Origin: Hypsibius dujardini
Taxonomy: Eukaryota; Tardigrada; Eutardigrada; Parachela; Hypsibiidae
Length of the DNA: 26,445 bases
NCBI GenBank assembly: GCA_001579985.1
Contig: LRSR01005216.1
Location: 1 to 26,445 of the forward strand
Reading direction: 5' to 3'
The notes beneath the pieces are model-generated. The model made no database searches, was not told the origin of the DNA, and worked only from the letters and a program-made list of their open reading frames with translations. A program made the position numbers and the translations under genes. How positions within the stretch are numbered: the first letter of the stretch is position 1; every line of letters begins with the position of its first letter. This document shows positions 1-10,954 of this stretch, piece by piece.

Positions 1-3000
1 TGAAACCACCTAGAATTCCAATCATTTAAGCGTAAGTTTAATCAATCGCCGCACAAGCCCTCTTTATCACTCAAGGTGATGTCATCCTTACGTTGGTGTC
101 CATTCGTCCTGTCCGCGTTTGTTGGTCTTTCTAGCGGCGCGCTGCTTCTCCTCCAATCGATTCTTCTCCAGCGAGGCCGTGTCTGATGAGAAAATCCATC
201 AGCTGATTGAGAAATTAGAGATCGGTGGCAGTTATCATACCCAAGTCTCCACTTTCGAGTGCACGAATATCCGGCCGGTAACGGCAATCGGTGGGTGCAA
301 GAAAACGTTTCATGTTCTCATCCAGTTCGTTCAATCCCATGGCGAAGAGGGAGAATCCAAAATACTAATGAAAAAAAGAAACTGCATAACCTGTCAACCT
401 ATCTGACCCATTGCACAGCCGAAACGCACCTTTGCGCAATACAACGGTCTTGGCTCAATCTGCCAGACCAACTTTGAGCCAGGAATGTCCAGGAAAGAGT
501 CATTGACGGGTGAATGGGCTTCCCCCACAGCCAGATCTGCAGCTTGGATGTCGCGATCACCGGCACCGGCATCGAAACTGGCACCCCTCGCATTTTCGCG
601 CTAAAAATTCAAGCCAAAAATCTTCTTTACGATGTGACATATCCTGGAAATGAACTCCTAAAATGTGCCCAAAAAGTAAAAGAAACAGGCAAAAAAAGGA
701 AGAGATTAAGAAAAAGACCAGTTCCAGTCAGACAAGTTAAGAGTTAAAGGAATGCCAAAATATAAATGGTAACAAGTCAGTTTTGTGTTGTGTGTGTTCA
801 TGCGTGATGGAACTTGCTTACCTCCACGGAAGACGTTCGCCGTCCTCGGCTCTGATCCACCGATGTGCTCTTACCACCGCGCCGGGAGAAGTTTTCGAAC
901 GTCTTGACGTCAACGCAGCGCAGATACTCCGTCCATTTACCGTAAATCGCTTTCAGTTGGTTTTTACTGAGACCAGAAGAAAAGAAAGTAAATCAGTTAG
1001 CGTAATCCACTCGAGTCCACCGCGTCAACGCAAATGGGGATCCCTCTAGCCGAACCTTTTATCCAATACATAGCCGTTGACTTTGTGAAGCTCGCGGTTG
1101 GACCATCCCGTGGGATGAAAATTGAGGACAACTGAAAGGCCTGTTGTGTGGTTGACTATTTCCATGGCTCCATACTGTGAATGAACGACGTGAAAAGATG
1201 GGTGGTTACGCGATGTCTAGCAGGAAAGCTGCCAGAATTCCTTCCCCGGAACTCCCTCCACACGCACTAACCTGTTCGATCCTGCAAATTAAAGATTTCA
1301 CTTAGATATTGGACAGTGGCATTCGTATTCAGAAAACATGTTTGCTCGACTAATTCCGTTTCGATTGGTGGGTTGTTGCCTTGTTGGGGTTCCCTGTCTG
1401 TTGGATCAGAAGCATTCCGGTAATTACCATAATCGGCCGACGATAATATTATTGACGTGGCAGTTGACATTAGACCAGGTGTATGTCTCGTTGTACTTCT
1501 TCAGGGTGAGTGTGACGACGCCCTTCGGCTGAATTTCCACCGATTTGCCCCAGAACTTCAGCTTCGGCAGGATGGATCCGGAGAAATTCCAGAGGTCTTT
1601 GGAGGCCGCGGAGAAGGCACTAACCGGAGGGTGGTGGCTGACCTGCTCGCTAACCATGTGATATCCCAATTCCGGTCTATGGAGAATATAAACAGGGCAG
1701 AAAAATGAGAAGGGGCGAAAACAGGAAGTGAAACGCGTTGCGAGATATCGACGTCAGCAAAAGTCAGGAGAAGGTCTCATTCACAGAGGGAGAAAAAAAT
1801 ATCCCGCTTCATCCTTACCGTGATAGCTCAAATGTCTCCCCGAGGAGTGGGTTGAAGGGCTTCCCTATCCGGTCGGCATTGCTGGCGCAAGCAGACACCG
1901 CGAAGGCGGACACGAATATAATACGCTCCACGGGATCGTCACACATTCCGGCCTATCAAACAGCCATCAAATTAACATCAGGTTCCCGATTTGAAGTTTT
2001 CAACAAGCCGCTGGGCATAAAATGCGGCGAAGCGCAAGAGATAAATGAATCCAAGATAAGCTGTCAACCGCCTGAAGAGGCCGCATGGTGGCCTCGTAGC
2101 AGGCATATATGGACTGCTCAACAAATTGGCAGACAGAGACATAGAGAGAGAGAGAAAGAGACACACAGACACACAATCAGAAATACAAACAGAGAGACAA
2201 ACCGACAGTCAGAAAAGAGAAAGGCTGGCTCAGGCAGGCAGACAGAAAGAGAGACAGATAGGCAGGCAGACAGACAGACAGACAGACAGACAGATAAACA
2301 GACAGACAGATAGACAGACAGACAGGAAAGAGGCACACAAACCTGATCAAGGAGCTGAGCGTACTCCATGTATTCGCTCATGCGCTGAAGGAAGCTCAGC
2401 GGCTCATTGAAGACGACCGGCATGGTAATTTTCGACAGGTCCTACAAAGGGAGAAGATGAAAAAATAATGTCAACAAAATCGACAAAGCACGCCATTCCC
2501 AAATAAACAGGACGATTAGTCGATCGCGGCAAAGAACCATCTCCCACTGGAGCGGAACGGATAAAGGGCAAATGAAAGAGTATAACGGTCAAAAGAACAC
2601 GTGAGGCACGAAATGGCGCCTGTCACGCGTGAAAGATGTGATACAACTCTTCAAAATCGATCGAACACTCGCCGGGAGGGGGCTCTTAACAGGAAAAGCG
2701 TGAAGAAGAGAAAAAAGACCAAAGGAAAATTAATAATGCAGTAGGTTTATTAGCCGGCTTATTTACCTTGCCGATGCATTGCTTCAGGACACTCCAGATG
2801 CTGAAATCCGTCCGGGAGAACTGTTGGACTGGAAGGGTGGTCCTGCAACCAAATAAGCAATGAATTAGAAACTCTAATTATAGAATCGAGACCACGGCAC
2901 ATGCAGCCAAACCAAGAGAGAAACCTCGCAGGCAAACAAATGAATTATTAAAATATCAGAGTCTGAAAGGCAGGAGGCGAAGAAAGAAAGACAGGCAGAC

Positions 3001-3057
3001 GCACAGGCAGACAGATCGACAGACAGATCGACATACTGTAGACAGACAAACAAACAA

Positions 3058-3094
<37 letters not shown>

Positions 3095-3117
3095 TGGACA
3101 GATAGACAAACAGACAA

Positions 3118-3150
<33 letters not shown>

Positions 3151-3165
3151 TGGACAGATAGACAA

Positions 3166-3206
<41 letters not shown>

Positions 3207-6200
3207 TGGACAAACAACCAGACAAACAAATCGACAGACAAATCGACAGACAGACAGACACGAACAGAAAGACAGAGAGGAAGGGAGGCAGGCAAGCAGG
3301 CAGACATACGTATAGGGGGACAGACATGGATACACGGAAGCAGATAAACAGACAAGCAGACAGATAAAGAGAGAGACCTAAGGAGACACACATAACAATG
3401 GACGGACGAAGATACTACTTCAATGTAGAAAACACGTCAAAATCCCTAAAGATCACACAAAATCTCATTAGGAAACCCAATATTTGCACTCGCCTAAAAT
3501 CAAGCTAGACCAATCACGGTTGTAAATAAACACCACCAGTCAATTCCACTCTCATTCATTCGTGACACGTAACTACAGAAATTCGTTTGCTTCAACCTAC
3601 TCAGTAGTACAACATAAAAAAGTCATGATTGTATTCTAACAATTTCATTAATGAAGGTCAGTTAAATGGGTTTTCAGATCTCTGCAGAACAAGTCAGTTT
3701 TTCATGCGTACGTGTACTATTGCCAGCTATTGATTAGCCCAGAGGAAACATTTTTACTCCAAAAAAAAAATAATTCAAAGAGGAGTAGAAGTGCATGTCA
3801 CGTCAGAACCGGTTTACCGTTTAAATAATTTCAGAGAATCGAGCCAAAAAAAGCGTCTAATCTTCAGTCATTAGCTCGGCAAAGTAATCGTACCTCCGCT
3901 GCACAAAGTGCCCATTAAGCGCCATCCCACACCGCCGACCAATCAGCAAATCGATCGAGCGATGGAAGGGCTTTCGCAAAGCTGACTAAATATATAAAAA
4001 CTAATAATATCAAGACGGCGCACGAAGACGACGAGGAAGAGGAAAACAAATCGGCAAAGAACCTCCTGAAAAGATGGAACAGCAACAAGACTCCACATCA
4101 CCGGCGAAAAATTCCCGGTGAGTGCCGCGTCCTGACACCTTTCACAGCCTAATGAGTCTCTGCTTTCTCCTTCCAAAAAAAGAGCGCGACCGCGGTTGCA
4201 ACACAAAAACTGCTCCACATTAAAGTCCCCCCCCCTGCAATCCCCGCTACAGGGTATCCTGAAACAGTATTCACTATACACATACATACACCCAGCACAC
4301 ACAGGGTCAGGTCGCGAGCAATCCCATCAGCGACGAAAAATCGATCGGACACGCCGGTTGGTTCATCCCGGACTAGGCGAAAGCGGCAAGAGCACACATA
4401 GACATAGACACACACACAGACACAGACATACACACAGACAGCACACATAGACATACACACAGACAGCACACAGACACATACACACAGACACAGTGTGATA
4501 AAAGAACGCCTTCCTGCACCGAACAAATCGATTTCTCCTCCCTTCTTCCCCCTTCCACACTGCCACGCTACCACAACAGTCCGTTCCCCTCTTGAAACAT
4601 CCTCTGCCCTCTGTGTATGTTCCTTTTTCCTCGCGGTCGTTCCCGTTCCCGTCCCCGTCCCCGTCGTCTTTGTTGCGGGGGAAAAATGAAAAATCCAATT
4701 GAATAATTCCTTTTTGAGGGATTTGAATGGGGGAGGAAGCTCTCGGAAATCTTCCTGGTGATTGGTGATGTAACAGTCGCGGTGTGTCGTCAGCCGCGCT
4801 AGAATCGGGGTGCGCACAACGGCAACATGGGCAAGTCCGGATGAAGCGCGGGCACAGTCGGGGCAATCGATGCGTGGAATTGGGCGCAAAAAATGGGCTC
4901 TTGATAAGGGAAGGGAAGGGGGGAAGAGAGTGGGAGTTAAGGGTGCTGCAGATGTTCGTAAGAAGCCGGTGGTTAGTGCTCGGTACAGCAGTAATATGAT
5001 AAAATGGTGTAATCAAATTAGCCCAAGCATGTCATGAATCCCGGCAAAGTTTTGCTACAAAATCAGCACGAACGCACAGAAAACCATTTCATTTCCTTCA
5101 ATGAATATTGAATTATGGTGGATTAATGTGGGGAGTTTTACGACAAGTTAGCACGCCATTATCCCTTTTGTCATTTCCTGCTTTTAAAATTACTTCTGTG
5201 CCAGCACGAATACAGTAATTCCCTCTTTTGATGACTGTCTTGCTTGCCTCGACATCCTTCCGTTTCAAGCATAAAAGATCTAAAATATATCCCTCACTGT
5301 CCGATTCGAGATTGCGCTTGTCTGCCTGCCTGCCTGTCTGTCTGTCCTGTCTGTCTGTCTGTCTGTCTGTCTGTCCGCCGGTCTCCTTATTTTCACGTGG
5401 GCCAAAAATCAAGTCGATCCTTCCCAAAATCTCATCAACCCTAATGGGTATAAATATGCACATGGGTCAGCCACTTTCTAAACACGCCTACGTAGTCCCC
5501 AGGGTCAATCCTTCCGATGGAAATCGACTTAAAGTTCACGAAGCAAAAGCACGCGTGGTCTGTCAAAGTGCACGCACAGTGTGAGTGAGTCGGACTCGGG
5601 GTCGCTCATGATGGCAATCACTGAGAAAGATTAAAACCAACACACACACACACACACACTCGGTTGTGGTGTGATGTGGTGTGGTGGCACGGCTACCGGG
5701 ACAATATTCTTGGCACACAAACAAACGATTCCACGTTTTTCGCTTCAATTAATAGCCCAGCTGACTCATTGTTCTTTTTACCTAATGTAGACACACACTT
5801 TTCAATCAATACTTTTCACTGCCTATGTGACAGACGGATATAAACCTAAATTCGAAAAAAAGACGCACGCACTTCAAATCAAAATTTGAGCCAGACAAAC
5901 TAAATTTTATTTTTTGAACGGGCAAAAAAATGCGAGATAGATAAGAGATAGATATAAATGAGTTGGCCCAACCAGAAAGAGGTCATGGCGACAGACAAAT
6001 GTTAATAGAGACTGGCGGACAGACAACTCGATACATGGATGAGTCCACCCAGGAGGACAGACAACTCGATACATGGATGAGTCCAACCAGGAGGACAGAC
6101 AACTCGATACATGGATGAGTCCACCCAGGAGGCCACTTACCGACCGCCGAATTTCGACCGCTGTTGCACATCCCCATTCCGCTCCAATAGGGCAGTTTGT

Positions 6201-9200
6201 GCGTGTCCATTAGTATGGCTGGCCATCTTCACTCCGCTTTTGATGATATCGCCCGTCGAAAACTCCTTCCCGGTATCCAAGTGGCCCGTACCTGCCGGAA
6301 GGAATACAGCCTGTTAGTCTTCGCACCCCGGCTAAAAATACAGACGGCAAAATAATAAATGAACCGTTGAAGGAATCACAGAACAGTCACGCCATGATAC
6401 GACCTAATCAGGCATCCCTGCTGTAGCACACCAGTCGTAAACCAACAATGTTGCCTCCGGCGGCAGACACAACAAACCACGACCGCATCAGTGCTCCAAC
6501 AGAACGCCGCGTACTTTAATCATGCATGTAGGAAGTCGAGTGAAGTAAGAATGCGAGAAATGTCAACAACGCGTCTTCTTCGCTCGCCTCTCACGGCCTC
6601 CTTACTTCTGCTACAGTCAGAGTCATCCTTTTCTGGGTCGCCCTCGACCGTCTCTCTCGCGGATGGTGTCAAATACTTCCAAATTCCACTGAGCATTTTC
6701 AGTATGACGCCAAAAGGAGAGCAAGAAGTGGATTGGAAAGAAATGAATTCCTGATGGATGAGTCGGGGCTATATTTAAAACTTTAAAAGTGTAACGATCG
6801 CGCAAGCATGTGTCTGATAAGAGAGAAGTGCGGAGCTGATTCAGCAGCAACAGGTGGCAAGTTCAACACGCCACCGCGATGGCTCTATCGCGTTGTGTAA
6901 TCCTTGAGTGTACTTTAATCGGTAGTGGCCCGACTGTCCCGCAAGGCGTTAGTCAACTTTCGTAAACTATACAATAAGATCTTGGTGTGTTTATAAATTT
7001 TATACAGTTTATCTTCTATTCATAAAAATTGTTAAAACTGAAAGGTTTATCAAGTCTTGAAAAACGCGACCAGTGAAATCCAAACTCGAAAGCGTCTTAC
7101 CTTCAAAGCTTTCGTCGAGACCATACATGGTATCGTGAAATTGGTCCTCGTCATCCCCGTCCGAGTCTGGAGGAGATAGCAAGGGCTGGTCGTCGTTCGA
7201 CCGTCCATCTTCTAAATCGGCGATTGACTCCGGTGGGGAATAATAAACGGAATTGGCGCTCGACAAAGAGCCCGTTGAGCCGAGCAGTTCCACCGAGCTC
7301 AAGACTGCTTCGTGCTCAACTGCAAGAACTTCCAAGGCGTTCTCCAGAACCCGGCAACGCTCCCGTTCCTCAATCAACAGCTGCTCTCTGGTCTGATATC
7401 CGAAACGAGACATAATGTGAGCGAGCGCAAATGACAGACCGGCGATAGCGGTTAAAGCAACTGACAAGGGAATTTCTCACCCTATCAATTTCCCGCAAGG
7501 TATCAAGACAGTGCTGAACTGCGCTGTACGCGATATCAACGACGCCGGAAACTTGAGCAATATCGACAGCACTGGACGAACGGCGAGCGTTGACCACACC
7601 AGCCACTGCTTTCAGGAGGTCCTCCAGCTTTCTCTTCGCCTCCACTAAAGACTCATCCATATTGACAGCGGTTGGAGGTGCGGCCTGTGACGTAGTCGGC
7701 ATTCCGATGTAATGATTACTGTGGAGGAGCAAGAATCGATCAAGCAATCAAGCAATCAAGCAATCAATCTAAAGGTAAAAGATGAATCCATATGAGATGA
7801 TGTCACCTGTACGCAATGTGCTCCTTCGCTCTTGCGATCCACTCCTGAAGTACAAGAAAAGGCGATGTACCTGAATTTCAAAAAGGCCGGTTGGGGAGAT
7901 TAATTCAACGGAGAACTTACGTCGCGGTGCTTAACGTCGGACGACTTGGGAACTCTGAGATACAGATTAGACCCGTCTGCGAAGCTGACGATCAATTCTG
8001 TCCATCGTCGACCAGCCTGCAAAACAATCAAAGATTGCTCGGATGGACCGTGACAAGCAGACGCGGGAGGCCGACGCCGTAGGACTCAGTAGGAACTGCA
8101 GGTAGGGTTTTCCACCTTAACATGAGCTCCATCCAGATGCTTGTAGACTTTGCGGGCACGATCATTCCCAACGTCTCTCCTAGAACGGCGACGGGATATT
8201 CAGTGAGAAATCTGTACCAGAAACGCGTAACCGGAAGAAAGACTCACTTGGAGCGATAAAACGAAATTGTGCCTCGATTGAGAAAGACCCAGTACTTTGG
8301 AAAAGACGAAACAATAATGTACCACCGATTCACCGGTGAACAGAATCGAGGAGGAAAGAGGAATTCAAAGAGAGCAAATACCTTCCGCCAGATATTCCAA
8401 ATACGATTACACTGAAGCCAAAAGAATGAACCCTGCATCACGCACTAATCTGTGTATGCTGTGATGTCATGCCACTCACCTTGAGGAGGACACCTTCGAG
8501 CGGCTGGCATTTTGGAACGAACTTCAGCGGAGGCTTAATCTCCAAGATTCGTCGCATGGGCTCACTGACGATGAGATCGAAGCAACTTTTGCCTGAAAGC
8601 CATCAAATACAGTTTACTGAGCATCCCAAATAGAATGAAAAGTAACAACAGAACAAGCGAGCTTCAAAATAAGATTGAATAATGAAATCACGGTAATAAA
8701 ATGTACCGTGATCGTTCTTCCGGTGCGGATCTCCACAATGCTCCAACAATAAGGACGCGACCTCCTTCTGATCGAGCTTCACAGCGTGATGCAAGGCTGT
8801 ATTCCCATCGTTATCACAGTAGCCGATTTCCGGTGGATTCGGCCCGCTTAAAAGGCCCCGCATTTGTTCGACACTGCCATTCCGGCAAGCCGCGATGAAC
8901 CGCGTGGCGTGGTTGGCCCGTTGGACATTTTCCATTTCTACAACGCAGAGCAACTCAAGCAACTAAGCGGGTGGCGACTGCAGCGGGTAGGATATGCGGA
9001 CCAGGACGGGAATCGCAGTAAAGCAATAAATTGACTGCAAGTTATATGATGTATTACGAAGCCCTGGGGGTGCTGCCTACTGACCACACCCGACTAGGCA
9101 CGAGACATGCCGGTTTTCTGAATGTCTCTCGGAATCTAGACACCACAATTACCATGTGCTCACATGCTAGTCAAAATAACAATGAAACTTCAGGGTTATC

Positions 9201-10336
9201 CACATCAGCCTCCTGTCGTCCGTCAAGCCGTCGCTAATTCCCTGACAACTATCAAGAGTCGCTATCTTTCTTACGCGAAATGGCTTCGTCATTACCAGTC
9301 ATTACCATATCCCCCCAGGTGGTTGCTCAACTCTGAAAAAGCCATACGTACCCTTCAAGAAGGTCTTAATTTCCGGTGAGGCAGCGACGTCACTGGCCCG
9401 CCTGCCTTTATCGTCCGTCACCAGTACCGACGCTCCGCGATCAACCAGAAAATGGACAATGTCGATCCGCCCCGTCAAGGCGGCCTTGTGCAGGGGAGTT
9501 TCCCAGTGGTTATTTCGAATGTCGATGTCGATGTCAGTGTCCCCCAGGAGAACCTTCACCGCATCAGCATGGCCGAAGTAGCAGGCGATATGCAATGCCG
9601 TGCAGCCGCGATCCCATTTCATCAAACCTGCGACAGGATAGACGGCAATCAACCAATCAGCTATCCATCAAAGTAGTAAAACACCCGATACAAAATGACA
9701 TTAGTGTTCCACAAGCAACCAATGCGACAGCCGATGCACGGTCAAATATCGATCAATCGAGAAATCGTATTAGACAAAATTAAATTGCGCTACTTATAAA
9801 ATGAAACTGGAGACGGGATGATTATTTTTCTCAAAAAAAAGGTGCCGGCACCCGGAACCGTTAATCATCCGCCAATTCCTAACAAATATAGTTTTAAAAA
9901 TGCAATTCAGTCGACTTCTTTCAAATTACTAAAAAAATCAAGGTTCAGATTAATTTAAGCCTGAAATCGAATTCATAAACAGAAACAATCAACCAATCAA
10001 GGAATTGAAGGTTCGAAACAAATCGACACTTAAATAAACAAGAACTCACCCAGGTGATTGACGTTCAGGTCCACTTCCTCACGCCGGCGTGCATCCAGTA
10101 GCTCCTTGACGGCTTGCGCGTCGCCCACACGTGCGTGGTAGATGAACGATTCGTCCAACGCGCTCTTCTTATCTTTGAATGATAAAGTTGGTGAATTCAA
10201 AAGCGAATCACGCCGAGACTGCTGCTGCTCCTGCTTGGACTGCTCCATTTCACCGTCATCGCCGCCGCTGCTGCTACTGGTATTCCTGAGCCGTGACTGC
10301 GAGACGGACGCCGTCGCTAGTGGTTTCTCCATCAAA
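1..10336 (-). CDS. OSBPL1A: Oxysterol-binding protein-related protein 1, long form (ORP1L); C-terminus cut by left edge
   Basis: Lipid-transfer protein expected at late endosome-ER contacts. Coding exons in transcript order: 10050-10332, 9352-9627, 8707-8937, 8480-8592, 8382-8432, 8248-8294, 8116-8179, 7921-8016, 7807-7844, 7481-7718, 7101-7392, 6141-6291, 2767-2842, 2343-2441, 1819-1952, 1428-1676, 1272-1281, 1056-1174, 822-966, 430-600, 241-364, 92-182, 1-9. All junctions are GT..AG and all phases agree, giving about 1035 residues before the edge. Domains: ankyrin repeats (about 75-255, with [13 protein letters not shown]), PH domain (about 290-400), coiled coil with FFAT-like motif (about 480-535), and ORD (from about 640) carrying [31 protein letters not shown] (740-747) and [11 protein letters not shown]. 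The ATG at 10332 lies 4 nt inside an exon after a pyrimidine-rich acceptor, so a noncoding first exon is likely. ORP9 was considered, but ankyrin, PH and ORD wording fit ORP1. Residue numbers are my count. Confidence 0.95.
1272..1281 (-). other. OSBPL1A: 10-nt microexon of the ORP1L gene
   Basis: On the minus strand a pyrimidine-rich acceptor ending in CAG precedes ten bases, followed at once by a GTTAGT donor. The ten bases complete a split Trp codon and add Ile-Glu-Gln. This gives the family-conserved order LW-IEQ-YG across the junction. Skipping it would shift the frame, so it should be constitutive. Confidence 0.93.
2261..2325. repeat. (CAGA)n microsatellite in an ORP1L intron
   Basis: Near-perfect CAGA/GACA tetranucleotide array on the plus strand, inside a wider purine-rich GA tract (about 2131-2330). 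In the ORP1L transcript it reads as TCTG and begins about 17 nt after the donor of exon 2343-2441. Confidence 0.95.
2987..3375. repeat. Long imperfect (CAGA)n array
   Basis: About 390 bp dominated by CAGA with interspersed CAAA, GATA and GATC variants. The densest part is about 3033-3262. All overlapping long open frames are translations of this repeat (LSVC-type or QTDR-type low complexity). Confidence 0.95.
3991..4117 (+). promoter_or_regulatory. Possible plus-strand TATA box and short first exon inside the ORP1L intron
   Basis: TATATAAA at 3991-3998 is followed about 75 bp later by an ATG at 4074. A 15-codon frame ([15 protein letters not shown]) then runs into a good GTGAGT donor at 4118. 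I could not find a downstream partner exon, so this could be a nested gene start, a noncoding transcript or chance. Confidence 0.25.
4395..4495. repeat. GACA/CACA mixed simple repeat
   Basis: Alternating CA and GACA units (CACAGACA, CATAGACA variants) over about 100 bp. Open frames across it are low-complexity artefacts. Confidence 0.9.
4641..4662 (-). other. Canonical G-quadruplex motif on the ORP1L transcript strand
   Basis: The minus strand reads four G-runs of 3-4 bases separated by AC and AAC loops. It lies in the large intron, on the strand that would be transcribed as ORP1L pre-mRNA. Confidence 0.7.
5319..5376. repeat. (TGTC)n microsatellite
   Basis: TGCC then TGTC tetranucleotides. 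This is the same repeat family as the CAGA arrays elsewhere in the window but in the opposite orientation. Confidence 0.95.
6018..6131. repeat. 38-bp minisatellite, three copies, next to a splice donor
   Basis: Three head-to-tail copies (6018-6055, 6056-6093, 6094-6131) that differ at one base (CCACCC or CCAACC). On the minus strand the array begins 9 nt after the ORP1L exon end at 6141. Confidence 0.97.
7228..7248 (-). other. FFAT-like (phospho-FFAT type) VAP-binding motif codons in ORP1L
   Basis: The codons read VYYSPPE at about residues 528-534, just after the coiled coil and within a Ser/Asn-rich stretch. Human ORP1L has its VAP-binding FFAT core (EFYDALS) at the equivalent place. Here the fourth position is Ser instead of Asp, which is the hallmark of phospho-FFAT motifs. 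The first position is Val and there is no acidic run just upstream, so binding is inferred only. Confidence 0.5.
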
Positions 10337-10954
10337 CTGAAAAAGGGAAACATTTCTAATTGAAGGAAAATCGGATGACTGCAAACGAAAATTCTTTGTT
10401 CACGAGATAAAAATGACTCTTACTCTCAATTAGCCTCACTGCTTTTCGCAAGCTAAAAAATCCAGTCTCCGTCCAGACTCGATTTGTTGTACTGATCGCC
10501 CGTAGGTATGCTACACAAGTAGAAAATCAGGTAATTTTGATCGCCGATGGTTGTCAAATGACTGGAAGGCGAACGGCAACATTTCGATAATTGATCTATT
10601 TTATATATTGTTCCTTGTTACATGCACTGTTCTGTAAATTAACTAATTGCTCCTTGTAAGAGCGAACATTTCCACTATTGCGGCGTGGTAGTTAGAACAA
10701 ATACTGAACGTTGACGCTTAGTCGTAGAACAGTGCTTCCAGATCTGCCGTTCCGGTAGAGGGAAGAGTAACCCGCTGCTCGCGACGGAGCGGAACTGAAA
10801 TATTAGTGACGATTGACGAAAACAGGATGCAAACTCACTCCGGCAGGTTTCCTCTATTTGTTCTCGTAAATTACATTTCCTCTATTTATTCTCGTAAATT
10901 ACATTTCCTCTATTTATTCTCGTAAAATACCTTTATTAGGTCAACGATCGGAGG
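10337..10954. promoter_or_regulatory. Divergent region between ORP1L and egh
   Basis: About 620 bp separating the ORP1L coding start (minus) from the egh coding start (plus). It should hold the egh promoter and the ORP1L noncoding 5' end. It is AT-rich with no clear TATA box. A 28-bp tandem repeat lies directly upstream of the egh ATG. Confidence 0.7.
10849..10932. repeat. 28-bp tandem repeat, three copies, upstream of egh
   Basis: Three copies of a unit starting TTCCTCTATTTATTCTCG, at 10849-10876, 10877-10904 and 10905-10932. The first and last carry one substitution each. It ends 22 bp before the egh ATG, so it is either core promoter or 5' UTR. Confidence 0.95.

Larger units (their letters stand above)
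2843..6140 (-). other. 3.3-kb ORP1L intron, repeat-rich
   Basis: It separates exon 6141-6291 (end of linker) from exon 2767-2842 (start of the ORD). It holds CAGA arrays at 2987-3375 and 5319-5376, GACA/CACA repeats at 4395-4495, a CA run at 5640-5660, a G-quadruplex-type motif, a 38-bp tandem array, and a possible plus-strand promoter and first exon near 3991-4117. In vertebrates the short ORD-only isoform ORP1S starts from an internal promoter, and this is where one would sit. I found no convincing minus-strand alternative first exon. Confidence 0.85.

Noticed and set aside
1428-1676. Assignment of the lipid-binding gene to ORP9
   Set aside because: The first match was the general EQVSHHPP fingerprint. 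Wording around it, the [10 protein letters not shown] block and the upstream ankyrin and PH exons fit ORP1/ORP2, and ORP9 has no ankyrin repeats.
2874-3393. Three overlapping 145-153 codon minus-strand frames rich in LSVC/VCLS
   Set aside because: They are translations of the CAGA microsatellite in three frames, with no codon signature or homology beyond the repeat.
4149-5016. Minus-strand open frames of 217 and 246 codons in the large ORP1L intron
   Set aside because: They run through CA/GACA simple repeats and G-rich tracts, show no recognisable domain, and the longest lacks an ATG at its stated start. Alternative ORP1L first-exon use was considered but no donor in the right phase stood out.
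9376-9783. 135-codon plus-strand frame
   Set aside because: Most of it lies opposite the ORP1L ankyrin exon 9352-9627 and has no independent support.
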